NCBI RefSeq assembly: GCF_024723735.1
Contig: NZ_JANQDU010000002.1
Location: 635,001 to 699,000 of the forward strand
Origin: Frigidibacter sp. ROC022
Lineage (GTDB): Bacteria > Pseudomonadota > Alphaproteobacteria > Rhodobacterales > Rhodobacteraceae
Direction: 5' to 3'
DNA: 64,000 nucleotides
The notes below the pieces were generated by a model that was not told the origin of the DNA, made no database searches, and worked only from the letters and a program-made list of their open reading frames with translations. Shown here piece by piece: positions 34,379-43,332 of the stretch (position 1 is its first letter; every line of letters begins with the position of its first letter). The translations under genes were made by a program, and so were the position numbers.

Positions 34379-35457
34379 GGCGTGGCATCCACGCGCGGAA
34401 TCGCAACGTCCCGGTCATCGAAGAGATGGGACTCGCTGAAATCGAGTTGCAGCCCGACCAGATCGCCCGGTTCGGCGCGGGCGGTTCCCTGGGAAACCGA
34501 GACCAGCGAATGGCCACCAGCGCTTTCAAGATGGACATGCGTCTGGCTGCCGAGCCGCTCGACGGCCGAAACGCTCGCCCGCATTCCGGTGTCGCCGTCG
34601 TAGTCGATCGAAATGTTCTCGGGCCGCACGCCGATGTATTTTGCCCGACCGACTTGCCGCTGGTCCCAGGCGCTTACGTCAACGGCCTTGTGTCCGTCGA
34701 TATACAGCGCACCATCCTCGATCCGGACAGGAATGAAGTTCATCGTCGGCGCCCCCAGGAAACCGGCGACGAAACGGTTTGCCGGCCTGTGAAACAGATC
34801 CAGCGGCGCGCCGACCTGCTCGACGCGGCCGCCATTCAGGACAACGATACGATCCGCCATCGTCATCGCCTCGACCTGATCATGGGTAACATAGATCATC
34901 GTCGCGCCGAGCTCGCGTTGCAGCCGGGCCAGTTCGATCCGCATCTTGCCGCGCAGGGCCGCATCGAGGTTGGACAGGGGCTCGTCGAACAGGAAAAGCT
35001 CGGGATGCCGGACGATCGACCGGCCGATGGCCACACGCTGACGCTGTCCGCCAGACAACGCCCCGGGCTTGCGCTCCAGAAGCTCGCTCAGCGACAGCAT
35101 GGACGCGGCTTCCTTGACCTCCCGTTCACGCTTCTCCTTCGGCGCCCGATTGATGCGAAGTCCGAAGTCCATGTTCTCGCGAACATTCATGTGCGGGTAG
35201 AGCGCGTAGGTCTGGAACACCATGCTCACACGCCGGTCGGCAGGTTCGAGCAGGTCGATTCTCCTGCCGTTGAGGTCGATCCGACCCGATGAAATCGTCT
35301 CGAGTCCGGCAATCATCCGCAGGAGCGTGGACTTTCCGCAACCGGAGGGGCCGACGAATACGACGAACTCGCCCGGTTCGATCTCGAGATCGACAGACTT
35401 GATCACATTCGTTGTGCCAAAGCTTTTTGACACCGACTGGATATGGAGCCCTTGCAT
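34375..35457 (-). CDS. Sugar ABC transporter ATP-binding protein, UgpC/MalK type
   Basis: A 360-residue ATPase: Walker [11 protein letters not shown]-loop VFQTYALYPH, signature LSGGQRQR, Walker [17 protein letters not shown], switch [10 protein letters not shown]-terminal TOBE region (YIGVRPENISI). Fourth gene of a minus-strand operon, 12 bases after the second permease gene. Drives the importer encoded at 35470-38528. Confidence 0.93.
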   Translation of the reverse strand: MQGLHIQSVSKSFGTTNVIKSVDLEIEPGEFVVFVGPSGCGKSTLLRMIAGLETISSGRIDLNGRRIDLLEPADRRVSMVFQTYALYPHMNVRENMDFGLRINRAPKEKREREVKEAASMLSLSELLERKPGALSGGQRQRVAIGRSIVRHPELFLFDEPLSNLDAALRGKMRIELARLQRELGATMIYVTHDQVEAMTMADRIVVLNGGRVEQVGAPLDLFHRPANRFVAGFLGAPTMNFIPVRIEDGALYIDGHKAVDVSAWDQRQVGRAKYIGVRPENISIDYDGDTGMRASVSAVERLGSQTHVHLESAGGHSLVSVSQGTARAEPGDLVGLQLDFSESHLFDDRDVAIPRVDATP

Positions 35458-35469
35458 GGGAATTTCTTT

Positions 35470-36279
35470 CTACTTGACGGCGCCAGCCATGAGTCCGCGG
35501 ATGAAATATCGCTGAAAGGCGACATACAGGATCAGCATCGGAACGCTGGCCAGGGTGAGGCCTGCCATCGTCAGCGGGACATTGTTGTTGTAGCGGCCCT
35601 GGAAGACGCTGATCCCCGCCATCAGCGTGCGCCGGGAATCGTCCTGCAGGAAGATGATGGCGATCAGCAGGTCGTTCCAGACATAGAGCGCGTTCACCAC
35701 GATCAGCGAAAGCAGGGCTGGAAGCGACAGCGGCAGGACCACGTTGGTCAGGATCCGGAATGAGCCGGCTCCATCGAGCCTGGCAGCTTCGAAGAGCTCG
35801 TCCGGCAGCGTCCGGAAGAACGTCGTCAGAAGGAACACGCCGAAGGGCGTGATCAGCCCGGCATAGATGAGGATCGTTCCGCCGAAGGTGTTGATGAGGC
35901 CGAGCTGGGTATAGAGCACGAACAGGGGCACGATCATCGTCACGGGGGGCACCACCATCAGCGATGTGCTGACGCCCAGGATGACGCTGCGGCCCGCAAA
36001 ACGCATTCGCGCCAGTGCATAGGCCGCCAGAACCGCCACGATCGTGCTGAGCAGGACCGAGCCGGCGGTCAGCAGCAGGCTGTTGAAACCCCATTTGACA
36101 AAGGGGTGTTCGACAAGCGCCGAAACATAGTTCGACAGCCCGGGCGACTCGGGCCAGGCAACCTTGTCCGCGGCGTAGTCTTCGAGATTGCGGAACGAGG
36201 TCACGACCATGAAGACGGAAGGTGCCAGCGCGGCGACGGCGATCAGCGAGAGTGGAACATGTGTCCAAGACGGTCGCAT
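35470..36279 (-). CDS. Sugar ABC transporter permease, MalG/UgpE type
   Basis: A 269-residue permease with six predicted membrane segments (VPLSLIAVAALAPSVFMVV first), VVTSFRN, and EAA loop EAARLDGAGSFRILTNVVLP. The start at 36279 overlaps the preceding stop by one base (TAATG); an apparently longer frame reads back into the other permease and is rejected. Confidence 0.92.
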   Translation of the reverse strand: MRPSWTHVPLSLIAVAALAPSVFMVVTSFRNLEDYAADKVAWPESPGLSNYVSALVEHPFVKWGFNSLLLTAGSVLLSTIVAVLAAYALARMRFAGRSVILGVSTSLMVVPPVTMIVPLFVLYTQLGLINTFGGTILIYAGLITPFGVFLLTTFFRTLPDELFEAARLDGAGSFRILTNVVLPLSLPALLSLIVVNALYVWNDLLIAIIFLQDDSRRTLMAGISVFQGRYNNNVPLTMAGLTLASVPMLILYVAFQRYFIRGLMAGAVK

Positions 36280-37142
36280 TACCGATCTCCTCTCTGACGA
36301 AGCATGAAATACGGCACCATGATGAGCAGGCAGAGCCCGAGCAGCATGACACATACCGTGGCGGCGATGCCGGGCAGGCTCATCCGTGTCAGCGCATTGA
36401 ACACATAGAGTTCGACCACCATGGTCGAGGTGCCCGGTCCGCCGCGTCCGCCGCCGATCATGTACACATAGGCAAAGATCGCGGAGACCATCGTGATGAT
36501 CCCGAGGACGCCGACGAACTCGATCACGCTGGCACTCTGGGGCAGCTGGACATGGCGCAATCGCTGCCACCAGCTCGCCCCTTCCAGGCGCGCGGCCTCG
36601 GTATGGCTTTCGTCGATGCTCATCATGCGCGCCAGGATGAGGATCGTTCCTAGCGCCGCCTCACGCCAGATGATGACCCCGGCCAGGGTGAAGAGCGCGA
36701 CGTCCGGCGAGCCCAGCCAGTCCAGAGCCAGACCATCGAGACCGGCCCCCCGGAGCGTTTCGTTCACGGGACCGTCAAGCTGAAGCATCTGTTTGGCGAT
36801 CACCGCCACGACCGGAATCGCCAGGATGTAGGGCAGGAAGACAATCGATCGCATCGTCTTCCATCCGGCAGGCTGCTCGTTGAGCAGCGCGGCGGCAAAG
36901 ATCGAGAGAACCAGCAGAACCGGAATGGCCAGAAGCAGCTGGATGTTGTGCCCGACGGAGGTCCAGAACAAGTCCTGCCCCAGGACGAGTTCGTAATTCC
37001 GCCAACCGACCCAGGGCCCGTCGATGCCGCGTACCATCTTGAAACTGAACTCGACCATCTTCGCGACGGGGTAGCCGAACACGAAGAGGAGAAGGAGGAT
37101 CAATGGCGCCACATAGAGATATGGCTCGATCTTTTTGCGCAT
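36279..37142 (-). CDS. Sugar ABC transporter permease, MalF/UgpA type
   Basis: A 287-residue permease: first membrane segment LYVAPLILLLLFVFGYPVA, later EAA loop TEAARLEGASWWQRLRHVQLP. Six predicted membrane segments. Second gene of the operon, separated from the binding-protein gene by a strong hairpin. Pairs with the MalG-type permease. Confidence 0.92.
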   Translation of the reverse strand: MRKKIEPYLYVAPLILLLLFVFGYPVAKMVEFSFKMVRGIDGPWVGWRNYELVLGQDLFWTSVGHNIQLLLAIPVLLVLSIFAAALLNEQPAGWKTMRSIVFLPYILAIPVVAVIAKQMLQLDGPVNETLRGAGLDGLALDWLGSPDVALFTLAGVIIWREAALGTILILARMMSIDESHTEAARLEGASWWQRLRHVQLPQSASVIEFVGVLGIITMVSAIFAYVYMIGGGRGGPGTSTMVVELYVFNALTRMSLPGIAATVCVMLLGLCLLIMVPYFMLRQRGDR

Positions 37143-37153
37143 TTCACTTCCAG

Positions 37154-37179
37154 GAGCCGGCGCAGTCCTGCGCCGGCTC
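37154..37179 (-). terminator. Hairpin between binding-protein and permease genes
   Basis: GAGCCGGCGCAG and its exact complement form a 12-bp stem around a 2-base loop (in practice a 10-bp stem with a larger loop). It follows the binding-protein stop by about 20 bases on the minus strand. No U-run, so likely mRNA protection or partial termination. Confidence 0.6.
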
Positions 37180-37199
37180 GAAGTCAGGGTTTGACGGGT

Positions 37200-38528
37200 T
37201 CAGGTGAGGTCTTCGGCCCATTTCTCGTAGGACTCGAGAAGGTCCGGATTGAAGGCGCGCCATTCCTCGACGACACCTGCGGCGATTTCACCGGCCTCTT
37301 CGCCTCCGATCTCGTTGGCGAGAATCCGCTGCGCCACCGGCACCATCGCCTGTTCGTAGAACTGGCCCGGCGTCAGGTTGGCGACATGCGGGATGTTCTC
37401 CGACAGCCCCCACCTTTGCCAGAGATCGGCAACGGCGGGGTCTTCGATGACCGAGGCGTCGAAGTTCGCGTTCGAGGGAAGCCAGCCGGTTTCCTCCCAG
37501 AAGAGCGCCAGCTGTTCCGGGGCATGAAGGTGCTCGAGGAAGCGGGCGGCAAGTTCCGGGTTCTCGGTCCCGGCAGAGATACCGAGCCCCTGAACATCGA
37601 GGATCGGTTTGCCGGCCATGGCGCCCGTTCCGTAGACGGGCATCGTCATGACCCCGATCTGACCGGATGTCGCGGCGCTGTCGGCCGGCAACCGCGTACC
37701 GATCGACGGGCCCATGGCGATCTCTCCGGCCACGATCAGGTCGATCCCCGGGTAGAGCTCGATCGACGAAATGCTCGGATTGATGAAACCGGCGTCCCGC
37801 AGTTCGGCAAGGCGGCTCCAGTGCTCGTAGAACCTGGGCTCGCGGAAATCGAGCCCTCCGGTGAAGAGCTGCAGGGCCTGGCCGGCATTGTCGAGGTTCT
37901 GCACCAGCGCATGGGCCAGGTACCATTCGCCGAAGTAGCCGTCCTGGATACCGCCGCCGAACGGGACCTTGCCGATGGAACGGATCGCTTCGCATGCGGC
38001 AAGGAACGCGTCCCAGGTCGTCGGGGGATTCTCGGGGTCGAGCCCGGCCGCCTCGAAGACCGCCTTGTTGTAATACCACAGCATCGGAATCGGGTACCAA
38101 CCGACACGGTAGGTCTCGCCGCCATAACGCGAGAGGATCGTGGGGGACGAGGCATCGATGACGTCCTGAGACACCAGGCCCGAGACCGGTTGGACATACC
38201 CCAGCCACACGCTTTCCATATGATAGATGCCGTTCCAGAAATACTGGACGTCGGGCGCTTCTTTCGCCGCCGCCGCGGTCTGGAACTGCGTGATCACGGC
38301 ACTGGTGTCTTGCAGCAGCGGGGTAACGGTTCCGCCTTCAAAGGACGCAACGGCCTTCTTGACGAAGGACTGGAGCCCGGGAAGCTCCTGCTCACCCCAC
38401 CACCAGAAATCCAGCTCGCCGTCTTGTGCAAACGACATGCGCGGCATGGCCAATGACCCGGCACCGGCACCCAGCCCGGCAAGCACCGAGCGGCGGTCCA
38501 GCGTGAACGACTTTCTCGAAGACATCAC
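37200..38528 (-). CDS. Sugar ABC transporter substrate-binding protein (family 1), Tat-type signal
   Basis: A 442-residue binding protein: twin-arginine signal (LDRRSVLAGLGAGAG, cleavage region SFAQ-D), then LDFWWWGEQELPG and family-1 features (YFWNGIYHMESVW, PMLWYYNKAVFEAAGLDP, NPELAARFLEHLHAPEQ). First gene of a minus-strand operon with the ATAAGTAATACT operator about 70 bp upstream. The dehydratase, SDR and DgoR-like regulator that share the operator suggest a sugar or sugar-acid ligand. Confidence 0.92.
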   Translation of the reverse strand: MMSSRKSFTLDRRSVLAGLGAGAGSLAMPRMSFAQDGELDFWWWGEQELPGLQSFVKKAVASFEGGTVTPLLQDTSAVITQFQTAAAAKEAPDVQYFWNGIYHMESVWLGYVQPVSGLVSQDVIDASSPTILSRYGGETYRVGWYPIPMLWYYNKAVFEAAGLDPENPPTTWDAFLAACEAIRSIGKVPFGGGIQDGYFGEWYLAHALVQNLDNAGQALQLFTGGLDFREPRFYEHWSRLAELRDAGFINPSISSIELYPGIDLIVAGEIAMGPSIGTRLPADSAATSGQIGVMTMPVYGTGAMAGKPILDVQGLGISAGTENPELAARFLEHLHAPEQLALFWEETGWLPSNANFDASVIEDPAVADLWQRWGLSENIPHVANLTPGQFYEQAMVPVAQRILANEIGGEEAGEIAAGVVEEWRAFNPDLLESYEKWAEDLT

Positions 38529-38597
38529 GTTCCTCTCACGTTGGTGAATCCATTCTAGGACGATGCCCTATGAGGCATGCATCGCTCGGCCTTGTCA

Positions 38598-38610
38598 ATA
38601 AGTAATACTT
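38598..38610. promoter_or_regulatory. GntR/FCD-type operator upstream of the ABC operon
   Basis: ATAAGTAATACTT includes the 11-bp palindrome AAGTA-A-TACTT and shares a 12-bp stretch with the site upstream of the SDR at 32010. It makes the ABC operon part of the predicted regulon of the regulator at 33431. Confidence 0.65.
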
Positions 38611-38968
38611 AAGTTTCAACCCGCGGCGCCGAACAGCATTGCCCCGCGCGACCCGACCGCCTGAATCCGGAAGCCGGACGGCCATGAAAACACCAGCAGC
38701 GGAGCCATGCCGGCATGAATTTTTTCGGGGGGGGTGTCCCGGCCTTTGGATTGCATGTGTCACGCCAGAGAACGGAACACCCCGTGGGACGAGCGGCAGT
38801 GACCCGGGGGGTGTAGTTCCCTCCGGTGGCGCGGGCTGAGCAGAGCATTCGCCCCCGGATGTCCGGGGCGCGTGGGGAAGGCTCCCTGTTCGGCAGGGGG
38901 CCGGAATCAAGCCTTGGCGGCCAGGAGCTCGACTATGAATTCGGCACGGCTGCGCGGGTGCGGCGGTG
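38611..38968. other. Gene-free region between two outward/inward sugar loci
   Basis: About 360 bp without a recognisable gene. It has a short hairpin, CCCCGGA (38853-38859) with TCCGGGG (38862-38868), about 100 bp beyond the stop of the minus-strand dehydratase gene, which could end that transcript. The remainder shows no repeat or conserved frame. Confidence 0.4.
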
Positions 38969-40168
38969 TCAGACGGCTTCGGCCAGCAGTGCTTCGGGCA
39001 GGATCTCGATGCCCAGCCCGTCGCCATCGGGGGCGCGCAGCCGTCCGTCGCGCAGCTCCAGCGGGGTTTTCAGCACCGTGTCGCCCAGCGGATTCATCCC
39101 GATCCAGTATTCGCAGGTCATCGTGTTCGGCATCGCCGCGCCCAGATGGGCCGAGGCGGCGACGGCAATGGCCGATCCGATGCTGACATGGGGGGCGAAG
39201 GCGACGCCGAAGCTGTCGGCCAGTTCCGCGATCCGGCGGCATTCGGTGATCCCGCCGGCGCGGCAGACATCCGGCTGCACCAGGTGCAGGGCGTCGCGGC
39301 GCAGGAAGTCCAGGGTTTCCCAGCGGGTCATCAGCGAATCCAGCGCCATCGGGATCGACAGCTGGCTGGCCAGCCGGGCATAGCCCTGCTTGTCCTCGGG
39401 CGGGATCGGCATTTCGAGGAAACCGAACTCCAGTTCCTCCAGCGCCTTGCCGATCTTCAGCGCCTGCGGCACGTCATAGCAGCCGGCGGCGTCGGCAAAG
39501 AGGTCGAAGCCTTCGCCCAGGGTGTCGCGCAGGGTCCGGGCGCTGCGGATGTCGCCCGGGATGTCGCGGCCGAGGGCCAGCTTGATGGCGGTGAAGCCCC
39601 GCGCCCGCAATTCGCGCGCCTGTTCGGCCAGGTCGGCATAGGCCTCTTCCGGCGCATCGCCGGCCAGCGCCGGCAGGCCGCTGGCATAGACCCGGACCGG
39701 GTTGCGGAAGGCGCCGCCGAGAAGCTGGTGGATCGGCTGCCCCGTGGCCTTGCCCAGGATGTCCCACAGCGCGATGTCCACCCCGGCGATCGCTTCCAGC
39801 CAGAACCCCGCCTGATGCCCGCGCACCCGCATCCCGGCATACATCTTTTCCCACAGCAGCGTGGTGTCGCGCGGGTCGGCCCCGATCAACAGCGGCGCCA
39901 GCAGGGAATCGATGATCTGCCTGGTCGCGATCGCCGCCACCGGGGCCTTGGCCTCGCCCCAGCCGACCAGGCCATCGTTGGTGGTGATGCGGACGATGAC
40001 GGTTTCGATCCGGTCCGAATAGATGAAGGTGCGGCGCTGCTTCGGCGGGTATTCGGCCGAGATCGTCATCGTCTTCGGCGCCATCTTCCAGGCCCTGGCG
40101 CCCCAGTACTCCTTGGTGTCGATCGGTTTGGCCCGGATCGCGAAGGTTTCCACGGTCTCGATCTTCAT
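38969..40168 (-). CDS. Enolase-superfamily (mandelate racemase type) sugar-acid dehydratase
   Basis: A 399-residue enzyme: capping domain (IETVIVRITTNDGLVGWGE), barrel Lys in FTAIKLALG, metal ligands in LFADAAGCYD, LEMPIPPED and the Asp of MALDSLMTRW, and late His in FAPHVSIGS. The third ligand is Asp where Glu is more usual. The start at 40168 overlaps the upstream hydrolase stop (ATGA); an in-frame ATG 9 bases earlier is also possible. Last gene of a minus-strand operon with GH105, a DMT exporter-like protein, an esterase, a VOC protein and a keto-deoxy-sugar kinase; likely makes a 2-keto-3-deoxy acid. Confidence 0.88.
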   Translation of the reverse strand: MKIETVETFAIRAKPIDTKEYWGARAWKMAPKTMTISAEYPPKQRRTFIYSDRIETVIVRITTNDGLVGWGEAKAPVAAIATRQIIDSLLAPLLIGADPRDTTLLWEKMYAGMRVRGHQAGFWLEAIAGVDIALWDILGKATGQPIHQLLGGAFRNPVRVYASGLPALAGDAPEEAYADLAEQARELRARGFTAIKLALGRDIPGDIRSARTLRDTLGEGFDLFADAAGCYDVPQALKIGKALEELEFGFLEMPIPPEDKQGYARLASQLSIPMALDSLMTRWETLDFLRRDALHLVQPDVCRAGGITECRRIAELADSFGVAFAPHVSIGSAIAVAASAHLGAAMPNTMTCEYWIGMNPLGDTVLKTPLELRDGRLRAPDGDGLGIEILPEALLAEAV

Positions 40169-41124
40169 TCTGTGCATTCCATCATCAATAGGGGGCCCTG
40201 GCCCCAGGGAAATCGGCCGAAGGGCCGGGTGGCATAGGTGGAGTATTGTCCGACGGGTGTCGCTTCGCTGACCCGGCCGAGAACGCCCCGCGCATCGGTC
40301 AGGCCGCGAACCCCCCGGACCGCCGCGGCCAGCGGGGCGGCGTCGGCCACCGGATCCGGGGCGTGGCGCAGCGCGATCACGAACATCGCCGCAAGGGTCG
40401 GCTCGGCATGGCTCTCGGGCCGGTCCACCACCATGTGCCAGAGCCCGTCCTCGCGTTGCAGCGGCAGCAGGGCCGCGACCATGGAGGTGAAGCGGTCGCG
40501 CAGCTCGGCCCAGCCCTCGGTCGAACGTGGCGCCAGGGCCAGCACATCGGCCATGCCCATCAGCGCCCAGCCCATGCCGCGCGACCACAGATGTCCGTTG
40601 CGGCCGGCGTGGGTGTCGTAGCCATGCGATGCCAGCCCGCCTTCACCCTGCAGGCAACGCAGATGCGCCAGGGTCAGCGCGACGGCGGTCCGGTGCCGGT
40701 CGGGATCGCCGGTCACGGCGCCCAGATGCGCGAACAGCGGCCCGATCAGATCGACCGAGTCGATCCAGATCTGATGCTTCCACCCCGCCTGATGGGCCCG
40801 CACCAGCAGCGCGCCCTCCGGATTGCGCGGCATCCGCAGGTGCATCTCGGCCAGGGCTTCGGCGGCGGCCAGATAGCGCGGGTCGCCCCGCCGCCGGTAG
40901 AGCGCCAACAGGGCCCGGCCCGGAGCCGGATGATGCTCAGGGCTGGAACCGAGCCCGTTGCCGATGGAAGACAGGCAGAGGGCCGCGACATGCTGTTCCC
41001 ATTGCGGCGCATCAAGGCGGCGGGCGGCTTCGAGCAGCGCGTCGAGGGCGATCGCCTCGCCAAAGCTCCATTGGCGGAACGGCCAGTCCGCGGTCGCGGC
41101 GGCGATGGTGGCCAGATCGGTCAT
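40165..41124 (-). CDS. GH105/GH88-type unsaturated uronyl hydrolase-like protein
   Basis: A 319-residue alpha/alpha-toroid hydrolase: HQIWIDSVDLIGPLFAHLG carries the catalytic-type Asp of the unsaturated rhamnogalacturonyl hydrolase family, with HLWSRGMGWALMGMADVL and DGLWHMVVDRPES typical of GH105. These enzymes remove the unsaturated 4-deoxy-uronate left by polysaccharide lyases. No signal peptide, so it acts on imported oligomers. The start overlaps the stop of the gene before it (ATGA). Confidence 0.85.
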   Translation of the reverse strand: MTDLATIAAATADWPFRQWSFGEAIALDALLEAARRLDAPQWEQHVAALCLSSIGNGLGSSPEHHPAPGRALLALYRRRGDPRYLAAAEALAEMHLRMPRNPEGALLVRAHQAGWKHQIWIDSVDLIGPLFAHLGAVTGDPDRHRTAVALTLAHLRCLQGEGGLASHGYDTHAGRNGHLWSRGMGWALMGMADVLALAPRSTEGWAELRDRFTSMVAALLPLQREDGLWHMVVDRPESHAEPTLAAMFVIALRHAPDPVADAAPLAAAVRGVRGLTDARGVLGRVSEATPVGQYSTYATRPFGRFPWGQGPLLMMECTE

Positions 41125-42002
41125 GTGGCGGCTCCGGGTGTGCCGAGGGTGCGGGAGCCGGGCAGGAACAGCGCCAGCCCCGCCGCGACGATCAGGCCGA
41201 TCCCTGCCCATCCGGCGGCGTTCGGATAGACGCCCCAGATTGCCGCATCGAAGAACAGCGCCCAGAGGATGCTGGAATAGCGCAATGGCGCGATGGTCGC
41301 GACACTGGCGCGGCGGAAGGCGAAGAGGATCAGGGTATTGGCCCCCAGAAAGCCCAGTGTCGAGATCGCGATCAGGCCCAGGTCACGCGGGGCCGGGGTG
41401 CTCCAGACCGTGTTCCGGGCCAGCACCAGCGCGATGACGCCGATCAGCATCGAGGACAGAAAGACCGATTTCAGCGGATCGGCGGCGGTCGGCATCGCGC
41501 GGGTCACGATGTCACGCGCCGCATAGGCCAGGGTCGAGATCACCGCCAGGACCAGCCCCGGGGCCGAGACCGCCCCGCCGGGCTGCAGGATCAGCGCCAC
41601 GCCGACAAAGCCGGTCGCCAGCGCCGCCCAGGTGATGCGCCGCATCGGTTCGCGCAGCACCAGCGCCGAAAGGGCGGTGGTGACAAGCGGCAGGGTCGCG
41701 TGGATCGTGGCCAGTGTCGCCAGAGGCAGGCGAAACACCGCCAGTGCAAAGGTCAGCCCGGCCAGGGCATCGACGCCGGCCCGCATTGCGCCGTGCCGGC
41801 CCAGGGGCCCCCGGATGCCGTGCCGGTAGCGCAGGCCCAGGATCAGCGCCAGCAGCGCCATGACCGCCATCGCGCGCATCGCGATGGCTTCGGCACTGGC
41901 CAGCCCCTCGGCCAGCTTCAGGAACACGCTGGCCAGCACCCCGGACAGCAGCGCCGTCAGCGCCAGCGGGATGCCGTGGCGGGAGGGCGCTGCGGGGGTC
42001 AC
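41121..42002 (-). CDS. EamA/DMT-family membrane transporter
   Basis: A 293-residue protein with about ten hydrophobic segments in two EamA repeats (LALTALLSGVLASVFLKLAE, ITWAALATGFVGVALILQPG, LGLIAISTLGFLGANTLILF). No ATG fits; a GTG at 42002 with AGGCAGGA about 12 bases upstream gives the standard family length, whereas longer frames run into the preceding esterase gene. Probably exports or exchanges a small metabolite of the pathway. Confidence 0.82.
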   Translation of the reverse strand: MTPAAPSRHGIPLALTALLSGVLASVFLKLAEGLASAEAIAMRAMAVMALLALILGLRYRHGIRGPLGRHGAMRAGVDALAGLTFALAVFRLPLATLATIHATLPLVTTALSALVLREPMRRITWAALATGFVGVALILQPGGAVSAPGLVLAVISTLAYAARDIVTRAMPTAADPLKSVFLSSMLIGVIALVLARNTVWSTPAPRDLGLIAISTLGFLGANTLILFAFRRASVATIAPLRYSSILWALFFDAAIWGVYPNAAGWAGIGLIVAAGLALFLPGSRTLGTPGAAT

Positions 42003-42039
42003 GCCGGGGGGTGTCCTGCCTGATCGGCACGCATCGGGA

Positions 42040-42948
42040 TCATTCTCCGTCCAGATGCCGGCGCAGGAATGCGGCGGCATTGCGGGCGGCATCGACGGCC
42101 TCCGGCAGCGCCGCGCCCAGGTTCTGCCAGCCGTGCCAGGCCTTGTCATAGATGTCGAGCTGCGCCGTCAGGCCGGCTTTCGTGGCCGCCTCGACGACGC
42201 GCCGCGCATCGTCGAACAGGATTTCCTCGGAGCCGACCTGGACCAGCATGGCGGATGTCACGCCGCGCCAGTCCGCGAAGACTGGCGAGATCGTCGGCAG
42301 CCGCGGGTCGGTGCGGCCGGCATAGTCGGCGGCGAAACGGTCGAGATAGGGTTTGGTCAGTTCCGGATCGCGGTCGGCCCGTGTCTGCATCGACTCGCCC
42401 GATTGGGTCAGGTCGGCCCAGGGAGAGATCGGTACCAGCGCGCCGGGCTGCGGCCCGCCGGCATCGCGGCAGGCGATGGCAAGGGCCAGCGCCAGCCCGC
42501 CCCCGGCGGAACTGCCGCTGACCACGATCCGCCCGGGCGGGTGGCCCTGTTGCAGCAGATAGGCCCAGGCCATGCGGGCATCGTCCAGCGCCGCGGGATA
42601 GGGATGTTCCGGTGCCACCCGGTAATCGACCGACAGCGCCCGCGCTCCCGAGGCCCTGCAGAGCCCGGACAGCGCTCCGTGGCTGGCGGCGACATTGCCC
42701 TTCACATAGGCGCCGCCGTGGAAGAACAGCCAGACGATGTCGGTCGTCACCTCGGGCGGGGTCAGCCAGACCGCAGGGACGCCGCCCGCATCGACCGTTT
42801 CCAGCCCGACCGAAGGGTCCAGCACCTGATCCCGCACCCCCGCGTCCAGCTTGGCGCGCATCTCGGCGAGAGACTGGGTCTGTTTGGCGATCTTCTCGGA
42901 CTCCGCGTGTTTCTGCGCCAGAGCCGCCTCGATTTCCCTGCTTGCCAA
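42040..42948 (-). CDS. Alpha/beta hydrolase, hormone-sensitive-lipase type esterase
   Basis: A 302-residue cytoplasmic esterase: oxyanion motif FFHGGAYVKG, nucleophile elbow VSGSSAGGG, acid Asp in EEILFDDARR and His in KAWHGWQ. Family IV carboxylesterase. In this operon it may deacylate sugars or open a lactone. Preceded by a VOC gene 12 bases upstream. Confidence 0.87.
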   Translation of the reverse strand: MASREIEAALAQKHAESEKIAKQTQSLAEMRAKLDAGVRDQVLDPSVGLETVDAGGVPAVWLTPPEVTTDIVWLFFHGGAYVKGNVAASHGALSGLCRASGARALSVDYRVAPEHPYPAALDDARMAWAYLLQQGHPPGRIVVSGSSAGGGLALALAIACRDAGGPQPGALVPISPWADLTQSGESMQTRADRDPELTKPYLDRFAADYAGRTDPRLPTISPVFADWRGVTSAMLVQVGSEEILFDDARRVVEAATKAGLTAQLDIYDKAWHGWQNLGAALPEAVDAARNAAAFLRRHLDGE

Positions 42949-42960
42949 CTTGCCGTCCTT

Positions 42961-43329
42961 TCAGCTGGTGAACTCGATCCGGTTTCCGTCCGGATCGGAG
43001 ATGAAGAAATAGCGCACGCCGCTGGCCCCGGTCTGCGGGGCCTCTGCCGCCAGGCCCATCGAAATGAGCTGCGCGTGGGTCCGGTCGGCATCCGGGACCG
43101 AAAGGCCGATATGGCCGCCGCCGGGGACAGGGTCGGCACCGCGGATCAATTCGATGAAGAAGTCTCCCAGCCCCATCTGCTGCAGCACCGGTCGCCCCCG
43201 ATCGTCGGGCTTTCCGAACCCGCGACGGAAGCCGAGCCGTTCATAGAACCGGATCGCGGGTTCCAGCTCGCGGCAGGGAACTGCGACATGGCGCAGCGCG
43301 ACCGATCCGGGGGCAAGCAGAGCCGTCAT
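42961..43329 (-). CDS. VOC-family (glyoxalase-like) protein
   Basis: A 122-residue single VOC-fold protein: LRHVAVPCRELEPAIRFYE, GDFFIELIRG, GGHIGLSVPDAD, and FFISDPDGNRIEF. Metal-type His and Glu residues are present at the expected places (RHVAV, GHIGLS, NRIEF). It lies 3 bases after the kinase gene. Could be an isomerase or lyase acting on a keto-sugar acid; function not assigned. Confidence 0.75.
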   Translation of the reverse strand: MTALLAPGSVALRHVAVPCRELEPAIRFYERLGFRRGFGKPDDRGRPVLQQMGLGDFFIELIRGADPVPGGGHIGLSVPDADRTHAQLISMGLAAEAPQTGASGVRYFFISDPDGNRIEFTS

Positions 43330-43332
43330 GCC

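Noticed and set aside
36948-38456. Long plus-strand open frame opposite the ABC binding-protein gene
   Set aside because: Shadow frame; the minus strand has a Tat signal and family-1 binding-protein motifs.
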